NCBI RefSeq assembly: GCF_037126465.1
Contig: NC_088201.1
Span: forward strand, 24,474,550 to 24,538,549
DNA length: 64,000 bases
Direction: 5' to 3'
From: Ornithodoros turicata
Lineage: Eukaryota; Arthropoda; Arachnida; Ixodida; Argasidae
The notes beneath the pieces are model-generated. The model was not told the DNA's origin, did not search any database, and saw only the letters and a list, made by a program, of their open reading frames with translations. Position numbers and translations under genes: made by a program. Positions 20,353 to 33,355 of the stretch are shown here, in pieces (position 1 is the first letter of the stretch; every line of letters begins with the position of its first letter).

Positions 20353-23270
20353 TATATAGTGATGATGAAGTGGGGAGGTTTTCCACTCTAGGAGTGGAAC
20401 GCTACCCCATAGCTAGGGGTCTAATATGAGTGGTGACAATGATGAGTAATGACGATGAGAGATGACGGGAATGATCGAAGTGGCGATGGCGATGCTGAAC
20501 GTGATCATGATGATGGGAATGTCCGAGGGCGCTGCAGGGGTCATAATGAGTCCCTTAGGCCTGTCGCCTCAAAGAAGTCAACCACATGACGTACGGCCGC
20601 CCTGGAGTCGGCCGCGGTGTCCCAAGGGCCGAGGATGGTCGACAAGTTGAAGGGGCGGCAGCCAAGGGTGGCAAGCTGTGACTGCAGTGTACACCTCTCG
20701 TTGATATAGGTCCGTCAGCGGAGGAGTATGTGCTCAACGTTGGCAAGTACATCACACTCGTTGCACATAGGGCTAGCCTCACAGCCTAGCTGGTATCGAT
20801 AGAACGGGGTGAAGGCCACATTTAGACGTAGCCTGTGGATGAGCGACTTCAGAGGACGAGGAAGCTTTGCAGGCAGCCGGTATGACAGCGTTCGGTCTAC
20901 ACTTTCCAAAGAGGACCTAGTTGGAATGTCGTGTTGCCACTGTATGGTAGACCAGGAATCGGACAAATGCCTGAGGAGGGACCTTCTGTCTCCTCTCGAG
21001 AGTATAATGGGCATAGAAGGCCGTTGTTGGTGTGCAGCGGCAGCGTCGGCCTCATGGTTCCCAGTTATTCCGTAATGCCCTGGAACCCACTGAAAGGCAA
21101 CGTAGTGGGAGCGATCTTGTAGGGACTTCAGGGCGCACAGGATGTCTATAACCACTGAGGAAAGGGAACCGCGGATGCCCATGTTTTTAATGCACAGGAG
21201 AGCCGCCTTGGAGTCGGTGTAAATTACCCAGTGCCGCGGTTCGCAGTCTTCCGCATATGTCAAGAATAACAAGATAGCATAAAGTTCAGCGGAGGTCGAT
21301 GAGGTACGGTGAGATAGACGACACCCACGTGTAACAGACTCTGATGGAATGGCAAAGGCAGAAGATGAAGTGTCCCTGGTCGACGATCCATCCGTGTATA
21401 CAGCGGTACTGTTGTGGTATTCAGCCTCGATGAAGTCAAGGGTAAGTTGCCTAAGAATAAAATCAGGATAGCCGTGGGGTCGACTATGAATTTGGGGATA
21501 TGAGGTCTGAATGATGTCACAGCAGCATGAACCATCGCTTTCCGTCTAGCGTGAAGCTTGCGAATCAGGGAGTGATGGTTATGATGGGCACGGAGACGCA
21601 GATAGTGGCATGCAGTTTCCCGAGTACGGAGAACCTCAACGGGGATGTCCCTGGCCTCAGCCACTACTAGACGGGTTTCAGCGCCTCGCGGGACCCCGAG
21701 ACATACCTGAAGACTACGCGCGAGCAGGGCTCGAATCCTTTGGATCAGTGTCTGAGGAAGTCCGTGCAGGACGGGAAGGCTGTACATCACTGAGCCACGA
21801 ACCAGGGCATTGTGCAGTATGAGGAGATCGTTCTCGTCTAGCCCCCGTCTCATACCTGCGAAGTGACGAATCACGTTGACCCAGCGTTGGACTTTCTTTT
21901 CAATGACGTCTATGTGGCGCTTCCACGACAAATTACATGATAGAGTCACGCCGAGGAACTTGTGATGTGTCACCTGCTCCAGTGGGCTTCCACCAATATA
22001 CAGGCGATATCTATGCATGTCTTTGCGCGTGAAGGCTAGAACTGCGCTTTTCTCTACGGATATCTCCATTCCTGCCTGGAGTAAATAGAGGCGAATGGCG
22101 TCTAACGTGCGCTGAAGACGCTGACGGAGTGCTGGACGGGAAGTGCCTGTAGTCCAAATACAGATGTCATCGGCATACAGGGACAAGTTGACGTTCCGCT
22201 GAATGCAGGTTCCAATGCCCGCCATAACGGCATTAAAGAGGAGCGGACTTAGGACGCTTCTTTGTGGTACCCCCTGAGAGAGGGGGAATTGCTCTGTGTC
22301 GCCTTGTCTTGTCCGGACGAAAATACCTCGTTAACTGAGGAAATCAGCTATCCAAAGCAACGTTGTACGTGAGAGCGCAGCGCTGTATAAAGAATGTAAG
22401 ATTGATGGATGACTAACGGTGTCATATGCTCTCTTAACATCAAGAAATACCGCCGCCGAGATCTTCCTGCCTCGTCGTGCCTCTTCCACCGACGTGACCA
22501 AGTCGAGGACAGAATCTATCGAGCTGCGGTGCCGTCGAAACCCAGCTTGCTCTTGAGGGAAGAAGGCACGGCTTTCGAGCCACCACTCCCAATTCTACGC
22601 AAGACCATTCTTTCCATAACTTTCCCCAAGCAGCTGGTCAGAGTTACCGGGCAAAATGATGCCAATTGGGATGGGTGTTTTCCTGGTTGTAGTAACGGTA
22701 CCACTTGGCCGACTTTCCACTGCCTAGGAACCTGTCCATGCCTCCACGAGTGATTGCAGATGTTCAGCAGGGCCTGAAGGGAAGTAGGGTCAAGGTTTCG
22801 AATCACCGTGTATGTAATGGCGTCCGGGCCTGGAGACGACTTCTTGCATGCAGCTGAAATGGCTGACGAAAGTTCTGCCACGGAGAAGTCCATATCCAAG
22901 GCAGGGACAGCTGATAGGTGGGCATGCTCGAGAATAGATGTCACATGGGATGTATGGGTTAGGTACTCCTCGGTGCTGGTTACATTGGCTCCTTTCGTAA
23001 TGACACGACAGAATTCCCTGGCCACCTCTTTCTCAGACGTAGATGTTAAGAGCGCAAGAGCTCCAAGTGGGTTGCGAACTGGAGGGTTCTCCTTTAAACT
23101 TCTTGCGACTCTCCAGGGCACCTTTTGAGAGCCCTGAACGGGGAAGGAAACGAAAAGTACATTAAGCCAGAATTGCCCTACCAAAGTCACGCAGTGTCGA
23201 ACATGGGAAACAAGAACGAAGCCCAACTCTTGAGCATAATGTGATATATCCGTAGCATTCAAGGCCTGAG
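20353..23270 (-). mobile_element. I/R1-group non-LTR retrotransposon, 5'-truncated and inactive
   Basis: The minus strand carries a pol region with reverse transcriptase and RNase H, a 3' untranslated part of about 190 bases, and a TCATCATC-type 3' tail directly against the foldback element at 19458-20352. No endonuclease domain was found upstream, so the copy is probably 5'-truncated near 23270; that boundary is uncertain. RNase H downstream of the RT places it in the I superfamily, which includes R1, I and LOA types; I cannot choose a clade. Confidence 0.85.
20541..23262 (-). pseudogene. pol: LINE pol (reverse transcriptase plus RNase H), broken
   Basis: The reading runs from 23262 down to a TGA at 20541-20543. 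The first part (22516-23262) has SSPGPDAITYTVIRNL, the start of the RT domain. A one-base frameshift near 22590 separates it from QAGFRRHRSSID and FLDVKRAYDTV. A TAA at 22331-22333 follows, then QGVPQRSVLSPLLFN and the catalytic YADD at 22166-22177. A further frameshift lies between about 21300 and 21520. RNase H follows with YTDGSS, SAELYAILL, YTDSKAAL and GNHEAD, giving the expected acidic residues. A CNEC...HILL motif then meets TGA at 20715-20717, where the last cysteine would be expected. At least two frameshifts and two stops make it non-functional. Confidence 0.88.
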
Positions 23271-24425
23271 GAGTTTTGTTTTTGACGAATTCTGATGGTT
23301 TTTTTCGAAGTTTTTTTTTCTTCTGGAAATTCGGAGTTTTTGGTGGTTAGTTTCTGTCATTGGCTTATTATCCGAAATGTATACCTTTGATTTTACATTT
23401 CCATACTGTTTTCCGAAACCGTCCCAGATGCATAAAATGTTGTAATAGCCCTCCGATGCTTCATCGTATCCACGAGTGCTTCTTAAAAGGGGAAAAAATT
23501 CGATTGAAAGATTCTTGACCTCCATGCCTATGGTCATGAAAAAGAGTCAAACTTGCGATGGGGCTCGCGTGATGATTTCAAATGCACAGGCAAATGAACT
23601 ACGAAGTCGTGAACGTGTTTGGAGGATTTTTCGCTTTTCTTTTCAGTTTTTCGGTTGACCCGAATAGCTTAAAGTTTTATCGGCGTATGTTTTCCTGACT
23701 TTTTCGGGTTAATCCGAAAACCTGGAAGTGCATCTTGGTATATCTGTCTGACAGTGTAGCGCATCTAACTGTCTTACACAACCTTGGATTATCCCAGAGT
23801 CACGGAGTACTCCGTGCCCAGAGTACAGGATACAAAATTCACAAGGAAAGTTAATAGTGAACTTGCCGAACTTTCGAGCTTAGGCAAGGCTAGAAAATTC
23901 AATACAGTCACAAAAACGATGGCGAATACGTTTTGGTCTTGTACTATTCACTGAACCTTTTTGTGAGAGGCTGTTACTCAACGCGGCTCCTCTGCGCGTT
24001 TTTCCTGCTCCCTGTCACTACTATGTAATGTTATATTCCAAACTAATTTTTGTCAGAATCGAATACGTTCGAGCTATATAATTTAACGGTATCATAACCG
24101 CCTTAATCCGAGAAACAGCAAATATGCCCATAAAGAAATGAGACGGTGTCTTCGCACATACTATAGCATCCGGTATATAGTAGCCAGTAGGTAGTTTATT
24201 TCTACGTGATGAGTGCGTCGTTCTCGTGAAGAGCTAGCGTGCAGTGCTGAGAACGACCGTAGGTTTTCCATACGGGTTAGCTTCGCAAGGAGGAAGTGTA
24301 GTAGAATCGGCGCTGTTTCCCCATGGTGAAGGGGGCCCAGGAAGTACGACCTCAGCCCGAGGAGTATGCCATCATATTAGGACGGCAAACAACTTGGTAA
24401 TAACGTAAATTGCAAAGGCTGAATG
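23271..24425. other. unassigned spacer with low-complexity T tracts
   Basis: AAATTCGGAGTTTTTGG and GGGTTAATCCGAAAACC-like words near 23320 and 23700 recall the subterminal repeats of a hAT-type element, but the ends could not be defined. No gene is supported. Confidence 0.4.
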
Positions 24426-24550
24426 AACAATAAAGAAAAACACAACATTTAAGCCGTTGGCCAAGTTGGCGGGACTCGACCACACACCTCTCTGATAGCC
24501 AGTCAGGCGTGCTACCAATTACACAATGCCCTATGCACTATTGCCGTGGA
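24426..24550 (-). repeat. tRNA-like SINE, third family
   Basis: On the minus strand, TAATTGGTAGCACG resembles an A box and GGTCGAGTCCC a B box about 40 bases later, followed by GCCAACTTGGCCAACGGC and AAATGTTGTGTTTTTC. The head is too diverged to be a tRNA gene. It does not match the type A/B family. Confidence 0.5.
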
Positions 24551-24725
24551 GGCGTAACGCATCAAAACTACGTCACAAGATCACTTGGACCAGTAGATAA
24601 CTCTCTCTTCAGGTTGTGATTGATCATTAATCGCCCTCAGGTATTACACGGATAAACACTAGGCTCGCTGGCCTTTACGGTTATGCCCCTCTTTCTCATT
24701 CTCTTGAAGAGTATTTAGGTAGAAT

Positions 24726-25342
24726 TAGGGATGTGCCAACCGAATCCGCGAATCCACGAATCCCAGGCAGGGATTCGAGATTCGGGAATCCGAATCGCAG
24801 TGCCAAAAACGGCGAATCGAATCTTTCGAATCCACGTTTGTTCCTTTCTTTTTCAAATTGGCGCCTCCATGGTCCGCCGAAATCCTCATTGACCGACGGG
24901 TGTTTTCTTGTTTCTTTGTTTACATTGCTCTGGACTGAAGGTATAGTTCAGGCAGGAACTGTTACATTGCAAGTTTAAAAGTAATATGGTTTAACGTTTG
25001 ATTGTTGCTTTAGCTTTATGGAAATAATGCAGACTCGAGAATTTATGTATTTCTGGTAGTTGATGAACAATATGTTAAATATAAACTATGGGTATATTTA
25101 CTCCCGAAACTGAACTATTAGGGTTTTTCTTTTTTTTTTCGTTTTTTTTTTTTTCATTGAACAAATGTATCATATTCTGCTTCAAAACACTTTTCAGTAC
25201 ACGTTTTTTTTTTTTTTAGCATTTCAAACTGTTTTTAAAGAAAGGATTCGAAAGATTCGAGATTCGTAAGATTCGTGGATTCGCAGAACCTTCCTTGGAT
25301 TCGGATTCGGACTCGCAAAATTCTGGATTCGTCCCATCTCTA
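24726..25342. mobile_element. hAT-like non-autonomous transposon with GATTCG arrays
   Basis: The ends are TAGGGATGTGCC and GTCCCATCTCTA. The flanking octamers GGTAGAAT (24718-24725) and CGTAGAAT (25343-25350) match at 7 of 8. Subterminal regions are dense in CGAATCC and its inverse. The 617-bp element has no transposase frame and an AT-rich centre with several T runs. Confidence 0.88.
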
Positions 25343-25350
25343 CGTAGAAT

Positions 25351-26030
25351 ACTGAATACCCATATCTCGTACCTATACCCGTATCTCGTTACTTTCACGA
25401 CACTATCAAGTCACAATTTGTCAAATCCACTGTCAAACATAGATAAGAACACGTGGTTTACACGGGATATACACGGTGATCATGAAGTACCGCTACATTA
25501 CTTCAGTCCTGCATGATTTGCAGCCTGTGGCTGGATACTTCCCGTAGTGGGTTGAGCGCTTCAGGCCTTCAGCGTTGCTATGTCGCGTTCCGCGTTAATA
25601 CTAACGTTATTCGATAGCATTAGTGCATCGTACGCTATCCCTTACGTACGCAAAGACGACAGCGCACGATGTACAAAAACTCAATACTACTCAATACTAC
25701 AAACTACTAATTGTACTATATACATGTTTGTAGTTGGCTGTGCAGTGAATGGAAAATCAGCACTTGCTGTCAATCACTGAATTCTTTAAAACAAATCGCC
25801 CAAAAACATAGTGCTGGTTTGTGCTTTCATTTCTTTGCTTTATCGTCCTTTACCCTTTTAGAAAGTAACACTTCAGAGGGAACAACCTGTGGAAGCTCTC
25901 CGCAGAGTACGCAGGGGCATCCAATCAGCATTTTAACTGACGCCTAAAGGTTGCCATTTCCTGATATCAAAGAGCAAGTAACAAGATGAGCATCTAATGC
26001 CTATTGTTGTCTCCAATCACGTGGTACCAA
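25351..26030. other. unassigned spacer
   Basis: No gene or element recognised. Confidence 0.4.
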
Positions 26031-26183
26031 CCCAAGCAGCAAAATGTACTGAAAGTCGAGTGCAATAGGGGTGGACGGGTAGGTGGAAGGCCTTGAACAG
26101 ACTGATGAAACTAAAGAACATTGATAAGACCCATACCGTCCACCCCTATTGCACTTGACTTTCAGTACATTGTGCTGCTTGGG
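26031..26183. mobile_element. short palindromic MITE, CCCAAGCAGCAC family (M2)
   Basis: CCCAAGCAGCAAAATGTACT at the left and its near-inverse at the right frame inverted arms with GAAAGTCGAGTGCAATAGG. The core shares GGTAGGTGGAAGGCCTTGAA with the copy at 32354-32506. The flanks are aa on both sides, possibly a 2-bp target duplication. Confidence 0.9.
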
Positions 26184-28520
26184 AAGTAGACCCAGATTTT
26201 CGCAGTCTATACTGCGCGTTCTTTATCAATACCGTCTTAACGTGCCGGCAACAGGTTTTTTTTTTCTTCTTCTTCTTCTTCTTTGCTTTAATTGTTTCTC
26301 GTGTATTATGTTTCTCTGCGACGCGGAACTCTTGGCTACTGCCAGTGTGCTTAGATCAATTAAAGGATGAAAAAAGTGAGCATGTGTTGCTTGATACGTG
26401 CTAGGCGAACTGTATGACTAAATAAAATCCTACTCCATGAAGGAGCTGCTTAAATGCGGAACTGCGTTCCCGGTCTCTCACTACATTCTGAGTGACGTTG
26501 GTTTACGGCAGGATGTGTTGCCACGCGATGCATACGTCAAATAACACACCTAGAAAACATAAACAGACCTTGTCTGTGTATGTTATTTATACGTCATTCA
26601 TATACAAGCGTATATCCCAAACTCTACGGAGAAATTCCTGACGACTATGCCACAAGAATCGCCGTACGTGTGCACTACGCAAGGGCTTAGTTTATACAGA
26701 AAAGCGCACGGACGTGGTGAAGAACAATAGTGGTTGGCATTTTACTCGTCTGCAAAAAGTGGGCGCATGCAGAAGAGAGAGATTCGATAGCGGAAATCTG
26801 ACACGAATGATATAGCAACAAATATGAAATAGAGAACCTTGTGAAAAACAAGGAAATAAGAGAAAGTCAGCTAACTTCTATGTTATTGTACCATTTTTCA
26901 TCTACATTAATGATGATAACGGACAGAAGAAAAAAAAAATCTGCACTGCACTCCCCACTCTATACAGCCTTCTTCATGCATTTTCAGTTTACAATGCGCA
27001 AATAATTTAGCGAAACCGCACTGACTATATCCACAGAGTTGGTATAGTACGCACTTTGCGTCTTCTACGAAATGATTTGTACCCCAGCGATGGATATTTG
27101 TAGAGACAGTATTAGCTGGCTACGTATAGGGACAAGAGGAGTTTCCTCCTATAGAGTTTACTGAAGTTTTTTCTAACACCTGACACCATTTTCACGCATA
27201 TTTGCGCACTTGTGCCATCACAACAAGGAAAGTGCACGATATCTGCAATAATATAGTGATTACAGCGAAGGCTACGTTTGCCTGCGATAGCATGCGTCGC
27301 ATTCCTCAACGCAGGAAACCCCTGATACGCGATTGCCAAGAGCCACTGGAGCCTATATATATAGGTTTCTTTTTTTTTCTTTTTGCCCGCCTTCAGACAA
27401 AGCCTCGTGTCAACAAAATTGTTCCGAGATATTACACCAAGCTCGTTGGCCTTTATGTTGATGCCTATCTCTCTCTTCTAGAGTAATTGAATACTGAATG
27501 CTCATAAAAGTAACTCGTTACATTGAAGATACTGTCAAGGTGCAATTTGGGAAATTCACTGCAAAACAAGCACAAACAAAGCGGACATAGAAACGAATAC
27601 TCGTTCAGACGCTCTGAGTTTTTTTCACGATATCTTCCTGCTTGGTGCATGCTTTCCTCCTCGCTCTCCTTAGCGGACATCTTGCTCAATAATCTCGCTC
27701 ATGTCAATGTTGTGCTCAGAGGAGGAGAAAATCGTCACACAAAACAAGCGTGAGCGAGCACGCCACTTTAAACTACATATATAATTTCAGTCCGCTGTTC
27801 CTTTCAACTGTGAACATTTGTAGGCGTATCTGCTCGCTGTGACTTTATGGGACAGGTTCCTCTCCCCTGGTTTATACAGACCTCCAGCATTCACCCGTAT
27901 ACCCTTCAGGACAAACACACTGTCTTGCGTATTCACTATACACCTGAGGCACTGCACGCTTCTGCAGAGTAAACCGCAGAAGGACAGAGGGTTACTCTGG
28001 AATACCTGGAATCGAATTTTTGGGAAAAAAAAGTTACACACGACCTTCCTGTCTCCCGAAAAAATAAATAAATGGAAGGAATTATATCTTGTTGTTGGAG
28101 GAAAATTTAATATATATCTATATATATATATATATAGGAATTATATCTTCGGAGCAACTTGAATGAGTAGAAGTTGCTTCCGTAAAGTAATCAAGCTAGA
28201 TGCTAAATGCTGACTTTTATTTGTAAGGCACCAAGTTATGCTCCCAAAAGTATTTACCATGGAGTAACTTCAGTAGTGGATTTAAGTTACTACCAAGTCT
28301 GATTTAAAGAGGGTGTACTATTTATGTTATTTAAATTTAGCTAACATGCAGCATAAAATACACCGCAACGTGATTTGACGACGAAAAATTTAGTGTTGTT
28401 CTGGAACTCCTCGTTATGTTTATCTAAGATTATATGATTGACGGATTGATTTGTAAAAGAAAAAAAAATGGAGATGTTAGTTAGATGATATATTATGCAC
28501 TGGAGCATTTAATGGACGAG
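26184..28520. other. unassigned spacer with microsatellites
   Basis: A TTC run lies at about 26262-26283, and TA-rich runs at about 28108-28136. Frames of 76 to 107 residues occur without domain signals. The AATTATATCTT block at 28079 is repeated at 28138 across the TA run. Confidence 0.4.
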
Positions 28521-28524
28521 CCGA

Positions 28525-28590
28525 ATGCTTCTTCGAACAGATCACTGTTCTGCGAGAACAGTGTTCTGTCCCAAATGTCCGCAGGTCCCA
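28525..28590. repeat. diverged GCCTCAGG-family palindrome fragment
   Basis: TTCGAACAGATCACTGTTCT followed by AGAACAGTGTTCTGT and AAATGTCCGC resembles the centre of the palindromes at 10585 and 13837, with several changes. Confidence 0.4.
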
Positions 28591-28654
28591 AACTCCCATA
28601 CCTTTCCGTCTTCTCACTGCCAACGAATTGCTGATTTTTCCCTGAATGATTACA

Positions 28655-28765
28655 CCACGGTGGTGCTGTTGAAAGGGCTCGCCGTTGTCGACCTCACAGA
28701 GGTGGGTAACGTCACGACTGACGCCTTCGGGGAATGTGCGTCCTGGGCCGACTTCTAACGGCACC
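28655..28765 (-). mobile_element. SINE type A tail fragment (copy f)
   Basis: Reverse-complement blocks GGGCTCGCCGTTGTCGACC, CACAGAGGTGGGTAACGTC and GTGCGTCCTGGGCCGAC show the 3' half of a type A SINE. The head and core are missing. Confidence 0.85.
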
Positions 28766-31700
28766 ACATTCGCGTGACTTCCCGACATTAACCATGGATT
28801 GACAGGATTGTGGATGGACAGGACACTTCACGTACATACGACGTAGGCGGTACCTTGTGAACGTGGTAGAAAGTATAATAAAACTAAAACGAGCACACAA
28901 ACGTGAAATGACACATGACAGCCCCCACGCCCGCACCGCCTACTGGCTTCTTCGATTTCAGATAGATTCTGAAATATTCGTAGAATTCTTCATTACATTT
29001 CATGGGGCTTGATTTCAGTTGTGAGAGTGAAATCGAAAATGGATCGTCGGGCATATCTGGTTGAATGGCAAGCTCATGAAGAAGAACAAGAAGAAAAAGA
29101 AAAATTATTCGCTTTCCTGGTGTTTCAACTTCTTTTGCTGTGTCCCTCGTTTATCACTTTATGGAAAGTAGCGGTAGTGGAGAGAAATATATCGCCGCGC
29201 TACCCGAATTTAGAACGCAAATACTTTCTTTGCTACCAATTTAAAACGGAGCGGACTCGCAACCGCTACTGAAAAAGTTTGTCCCTATATATGTATAACA
29301 CGCAAAGGACATATTCATGTGCTCCACTGCGGAGGGTGAAATGTGAGGATAACCTAAAAATTTAACGAATTTTTCACACAGCGGAGACGTGTACAGCGAA
29401 AGGTTCTTACAAAAAGCTCTCATCGGACACCAGTTGCCAGTGAGGGAGTAGCAATTTAATTTTTTCTAGCCCCGTTATCCGTATAGTTATGCAATGCAGA
29501 CTTAAGAGCGCATGCCAAATACACCTGCTATTACTAAGAGACAGAGGACATTCCCCACGCTCGCCGATTGCCTCTGGGTTTCTGGGTCTTCCGGGGGTTT
29601 TTTTCTTTCTATAATCAAACTCAAACGCCCCTGAGAACTTCAGAAATGTGCTGGGATGCTAGTGATAGCTGCGTGGTTTTCATTATGGACAAAGATTGCC
29701 ACAATCGCACCGAACGTGAAGCAGTCTTCATCGGGTCATTGCACTTCCTGTGACGCTTATTCTCTAGTGTGATTACGTATCATCTGTGTGCGCCGCAACT
29801 CCATATGAATAAGCAACAGGAAGGATGAAGGATGAGAACCGATGTCTCAACTGATCTAAATGAAAGTAACGTCAATGAAGAACGTATAGACGAAACGTAG
29901 ACGAAGACTTCTGGCGTGAGTGAGATATTTACGGGTTCAATGTGTGCATGATTCGCAGATTCCGGTACAGAATTACCGTGTAAAGCTAGATCAAAATGTT
30001 CATGCAAACAAAGAAGGTCGCTAAGAGATGCGGTAACCTTATTGGCGAAGTACCCAAAGTGAGTATAGATGAATGTAATGGAAAGGCCATTTTCCTCGTT
30101 CCGATCCCCACCTCCCCATTTTTTTCTTTATCACGTCAGGTCACGTCACATCGTTCCAATCGCGTTATCCTGCGCTGTTTAGATTTCTCGTTATGTCGGC
30201 AAGTGGCTGTTGCTCGGCACCAGCGTGCATGTATGTGTTGATGCGGCAAGCGTGTGCAAGGCTCTTGTATTTGTATTGATGGTAGTATTGCTGGTATGCT
30301 CGGAGGATGTGTATGTTATTTGTAGTGCCGCGCGTCAGGGATCAGCGTCAATTCAGCTCACGTCATATAGCTAGGAGAGAGCAGGAAGTGGCATATAAAG
30401 AAAGCATTTCAAATATGTGCATTCTGCACATGTATTTGGAGCCTCATTGTGTGCTTATTTTGATCGCTGCGTTTCCCCTTTGGTATCTTTACGTCCGTGG
30501 CAGTATACGTACACGCAGTGTGCCGTGCGTCATATGAACTGTTTCGAGTTTTCAGTGTATACAACGTTTCGTAGTGAACCTTGCCTGCAGGCTAGCCCTC
30601 GTCAGCTGTGGTCCCAATTGTGAGCTTAGTGCTCACCTTCGGGCGTAATAGGAACGAAAATAGTACTATTTCAAACACACAGGGCAATACAGATATACAT
30701 ATGCACGGTGTCTGCGCTAACTATGGACAGAATTTCATTTAGGAAATGTCTTTTTTAATTATTATTATTAGAATAAATCGCGATATATTCAATGTCAAGT
30801 GGGCCATCTTGCGGCCGCACTAGCAACCTCCGAGGCACTGTCCTCATCAGTTTTGAATAATGAACTCTTTAATTATGCAAAATAGCAGTTCGGCACAATG
30901 ACGACGTGTGTCCTTGTGGTGCACTGACGCCGTTGAAGTTTTCAGTGGGATCGACCCTAAATAGCGCGAAGAAATACCGCCCAAAACAGGGCAGGATTTG
31001 AAGGTGATTTTAGACGCTCCGCCAGACCCACACAACACACACGCACGCATACTGCATTGCAACTTTCGTCATCAACGCCAAAATTACGACTGAAAACTTC
31101 AACAGAACAGTGCCCCGTCCAGTTGCGCATGTGTCGAATGCTTGGTAACGCCGTACAGGCTCATGCAATTGCGTAACACTTGGAGCTTGCTTTACTTACA
31201 GCGAAGTGCGCAGTGTACATGATGTTGTCAGTTATGTTTGTCACACCATCAAACGTTGTTCTAGGAAATATAGTCACACAAAACATGTGCGGGTATGCGT
31301 TGAACAAGAATATATACAGTATGTATATGCAACTTATGTGTACAAAACCATAACTGGAAACACACACACACACACAAATGGCTCCGTCTTGTGTCATTCA
31401 GCTAAACGCGATTAAACGCTGTAGCTTTCTAGGACCTTGTACCGATCCTTATCTTCCGGAGGCCGCCCCCTTTCTGTCATTGTAACATGTTTCTTCTCTT
31501 CTTTTCTTGTCTCTGTACAACTGTTATGGATGGACGGACGGACGTGGCTATCAACGTTGGTGGACCCAAAAGAGCAATCGCTTTACAGGGGTATTCTAGC
31601 AAGCATTACACATTTCGATCGTATCGTGCAAATATAAGATTGGGTTTATCTCGTCCCAAACTTTCCAGGCGCATAGCCATTTGTCTGAAGTTGGAATTTT

Positions 31701-32353
31701 TTTGCAAGCGTTATGGTCCTGTACTGCAGTAAACCGACTGAACATCATGCAAAATCTCACCCTATGCATTTCCTATGGCGTATCTTACTCAAAATCCGCT
31801 ATTTTTTTTTTTTTTTTTCATATCGCCACACACAGGTGGAACCGACATGGAGAAGACGAAAAGCCGGATGAAGAGGTGTAATGCATCACGTCAGCATGTC
31901 GCAATGTTGCAGGCAGCGCCACCTGTGTGTAATGACGTGAACGTGAAGCAGACACGAGAAAAAGTAGCAGTGTTTGAGTGAGATAGGCCATTGAAAATGC
32001 ATGGGGTAAGATTTTGCTCGAATTTTCATTTTTTTCTACAGGACCATACCTCTTGGATTAAAAAAAAGCTTCAGACAAATTGCTATGCATCTGCAAAGTC
32101 CGGGGCATAGTTAACCCAGTCTTCTATTCTTACGATGCTATCGAAATGTTTAATGTTTGCTAGACTAGCCCTGTAGAATAGGTATCTGAATAAGCCTGCC
32201 TTGTAGGGAATGCATACCAGCCTTACTCGAGACCACTACTCTACTGTAAAAAGTATTTAAACAAAAAATACTCAGGGGTGATGCGATAACAGTGTTATTT
32301 TTCCACTTGCCGAATAGCGTACAACTATGTCACTGCCAAGCAAGCAGTAGTGT
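28766..32353. other. long unassigned spacer
   Basis: No gene could be supported over 3.6 kb. At about 30698 CACGGTGTCTGCGCTAACTA resembles the left end of the CAGGGTG foldback at 19458, without a partner. A CA run is at about 31362-31377 and a T run near 31801-31819. ATG-start frames of 60 to 87 residues have no recognised domains. Confidence 0.4.
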
Positions 32354-32506
32354 CCCAAGCAGCACAAAGTACTGAAAGGCGATTGCAATTGGGGTGGACT
32401 GGTAGGTGGAAGGCCTTGAACAGGCTCGTTCAACTAATAAACATTGATAAGACACATACCGCCCACCCCTATTGCACTTGACTTTCAGAACATTGTGCTG
32501 CTTGGG
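32354..32506. mobile_element. short palindromic MITE, CCCAAGCAGCAC family (M3)
   Basis: CCCAAGCAGCACAAAGTACT and its near-inverse bound a 153-bp element of the same length as M2. The inside shares GGTAGGTGGAAGGCCTTGAA and AACATTGATAAGAC with M2. One arm carries GGCGATTGCAATTGG in place of GTCGAGTGCAATAGG, so the arms have diverged. Confidence 0.9.
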
Positions 32507-33159
32507 ACGTCGTATTGGCCGATGTATCACCAAGGTATTGCATCTGATAAGTGCTGCTATCCTTTGTGAGTCGTAGTTCCGTGTTGTGTCTTCCTGTTTG
32601 GGATCACTCCGAGCTACACAATAGTTTTTCTTTGGTTTCATTTACTGCATCCACGCAGGAATTCACGTTTCAGCGTTTATTTTTGGGCACACCTCAAGGT
32701 TCCTGTCAGAACCTCTAATTTTCGGCAAATTGAAAAGCTCGAATTGACGTATTTTCCAATGCATCGCGAAAATTGTATGTGGCATCATTCGGGACAAGGG
32801 GATTTATATATATTACTTTTGCACCATTGGATAAAGACCGGAACATTTAATCATTTCACACACTTGGCGCTTTCCACAAGACAAGTGTATCCTATTGCAA
32901 TCCCCGATTTAAAAATTAGGCAGCCTACAGCAATATTGATGGTTCTATCTGGTGGCAGCTTGATATTTTTGGCAGGCACTGACGGGTGGCCAAGAACTAT
33001 GAATTTGAGTTTCATCGATTTCTGTATGTTATGTGCCCAAAGGTTTGTAGTCATCGAAAATTTCTCGTCCATAACTACTAGTTGTTTAAAAATTCTTGTC
33101 GCGGGTCATACACGGGAATGTATGGTACCAAACAAAAAAAGAAAGAAAGGCGTGACGAT
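32507..33159. other. unassigned spacer
   Basis: A 144-residue frame (32744-33178) has no domain that I recognise and overlaps a 73-residue frame on the other strand. Confidence 0.4.
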
Positions 33160-33355
33160 TAGACTAGAAGAAAAATAGAAAGTATGGAGATGTTAGTCCA
33201 ATACCGAATACAAAAAACAGAGAGGGAAAAAAAGAACATGCAGCTCCAACAGCAAACCTTGTGATAAACAAATCCAACCAGAGGACAAGCGAGATATAAA
33301 TGAGGTCAAGGCCAGAAAGAGAGGATACATTTGGATAGAGATCTGCCTCACTTAA
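33160..33355 (+). repeat. dispersed repeat family X, copy 4
   Basis: GGAGATGTTAGTCC, then GAGGACAAGCGAGATATAAA, GAGGTCAAGGCC and GATAGAGATCTGCCT follow the same order as in 60625-60900. The two copies are diverged by substitutions and short indels. Confidence 0.7.

Noticed and set aside
24426..24550. Functional tRNA gene on the minus strand
   Set aside because: The promoter-like boxes are there, but the stems cannot be paired convincingly and the flank looks like a SINE tail.
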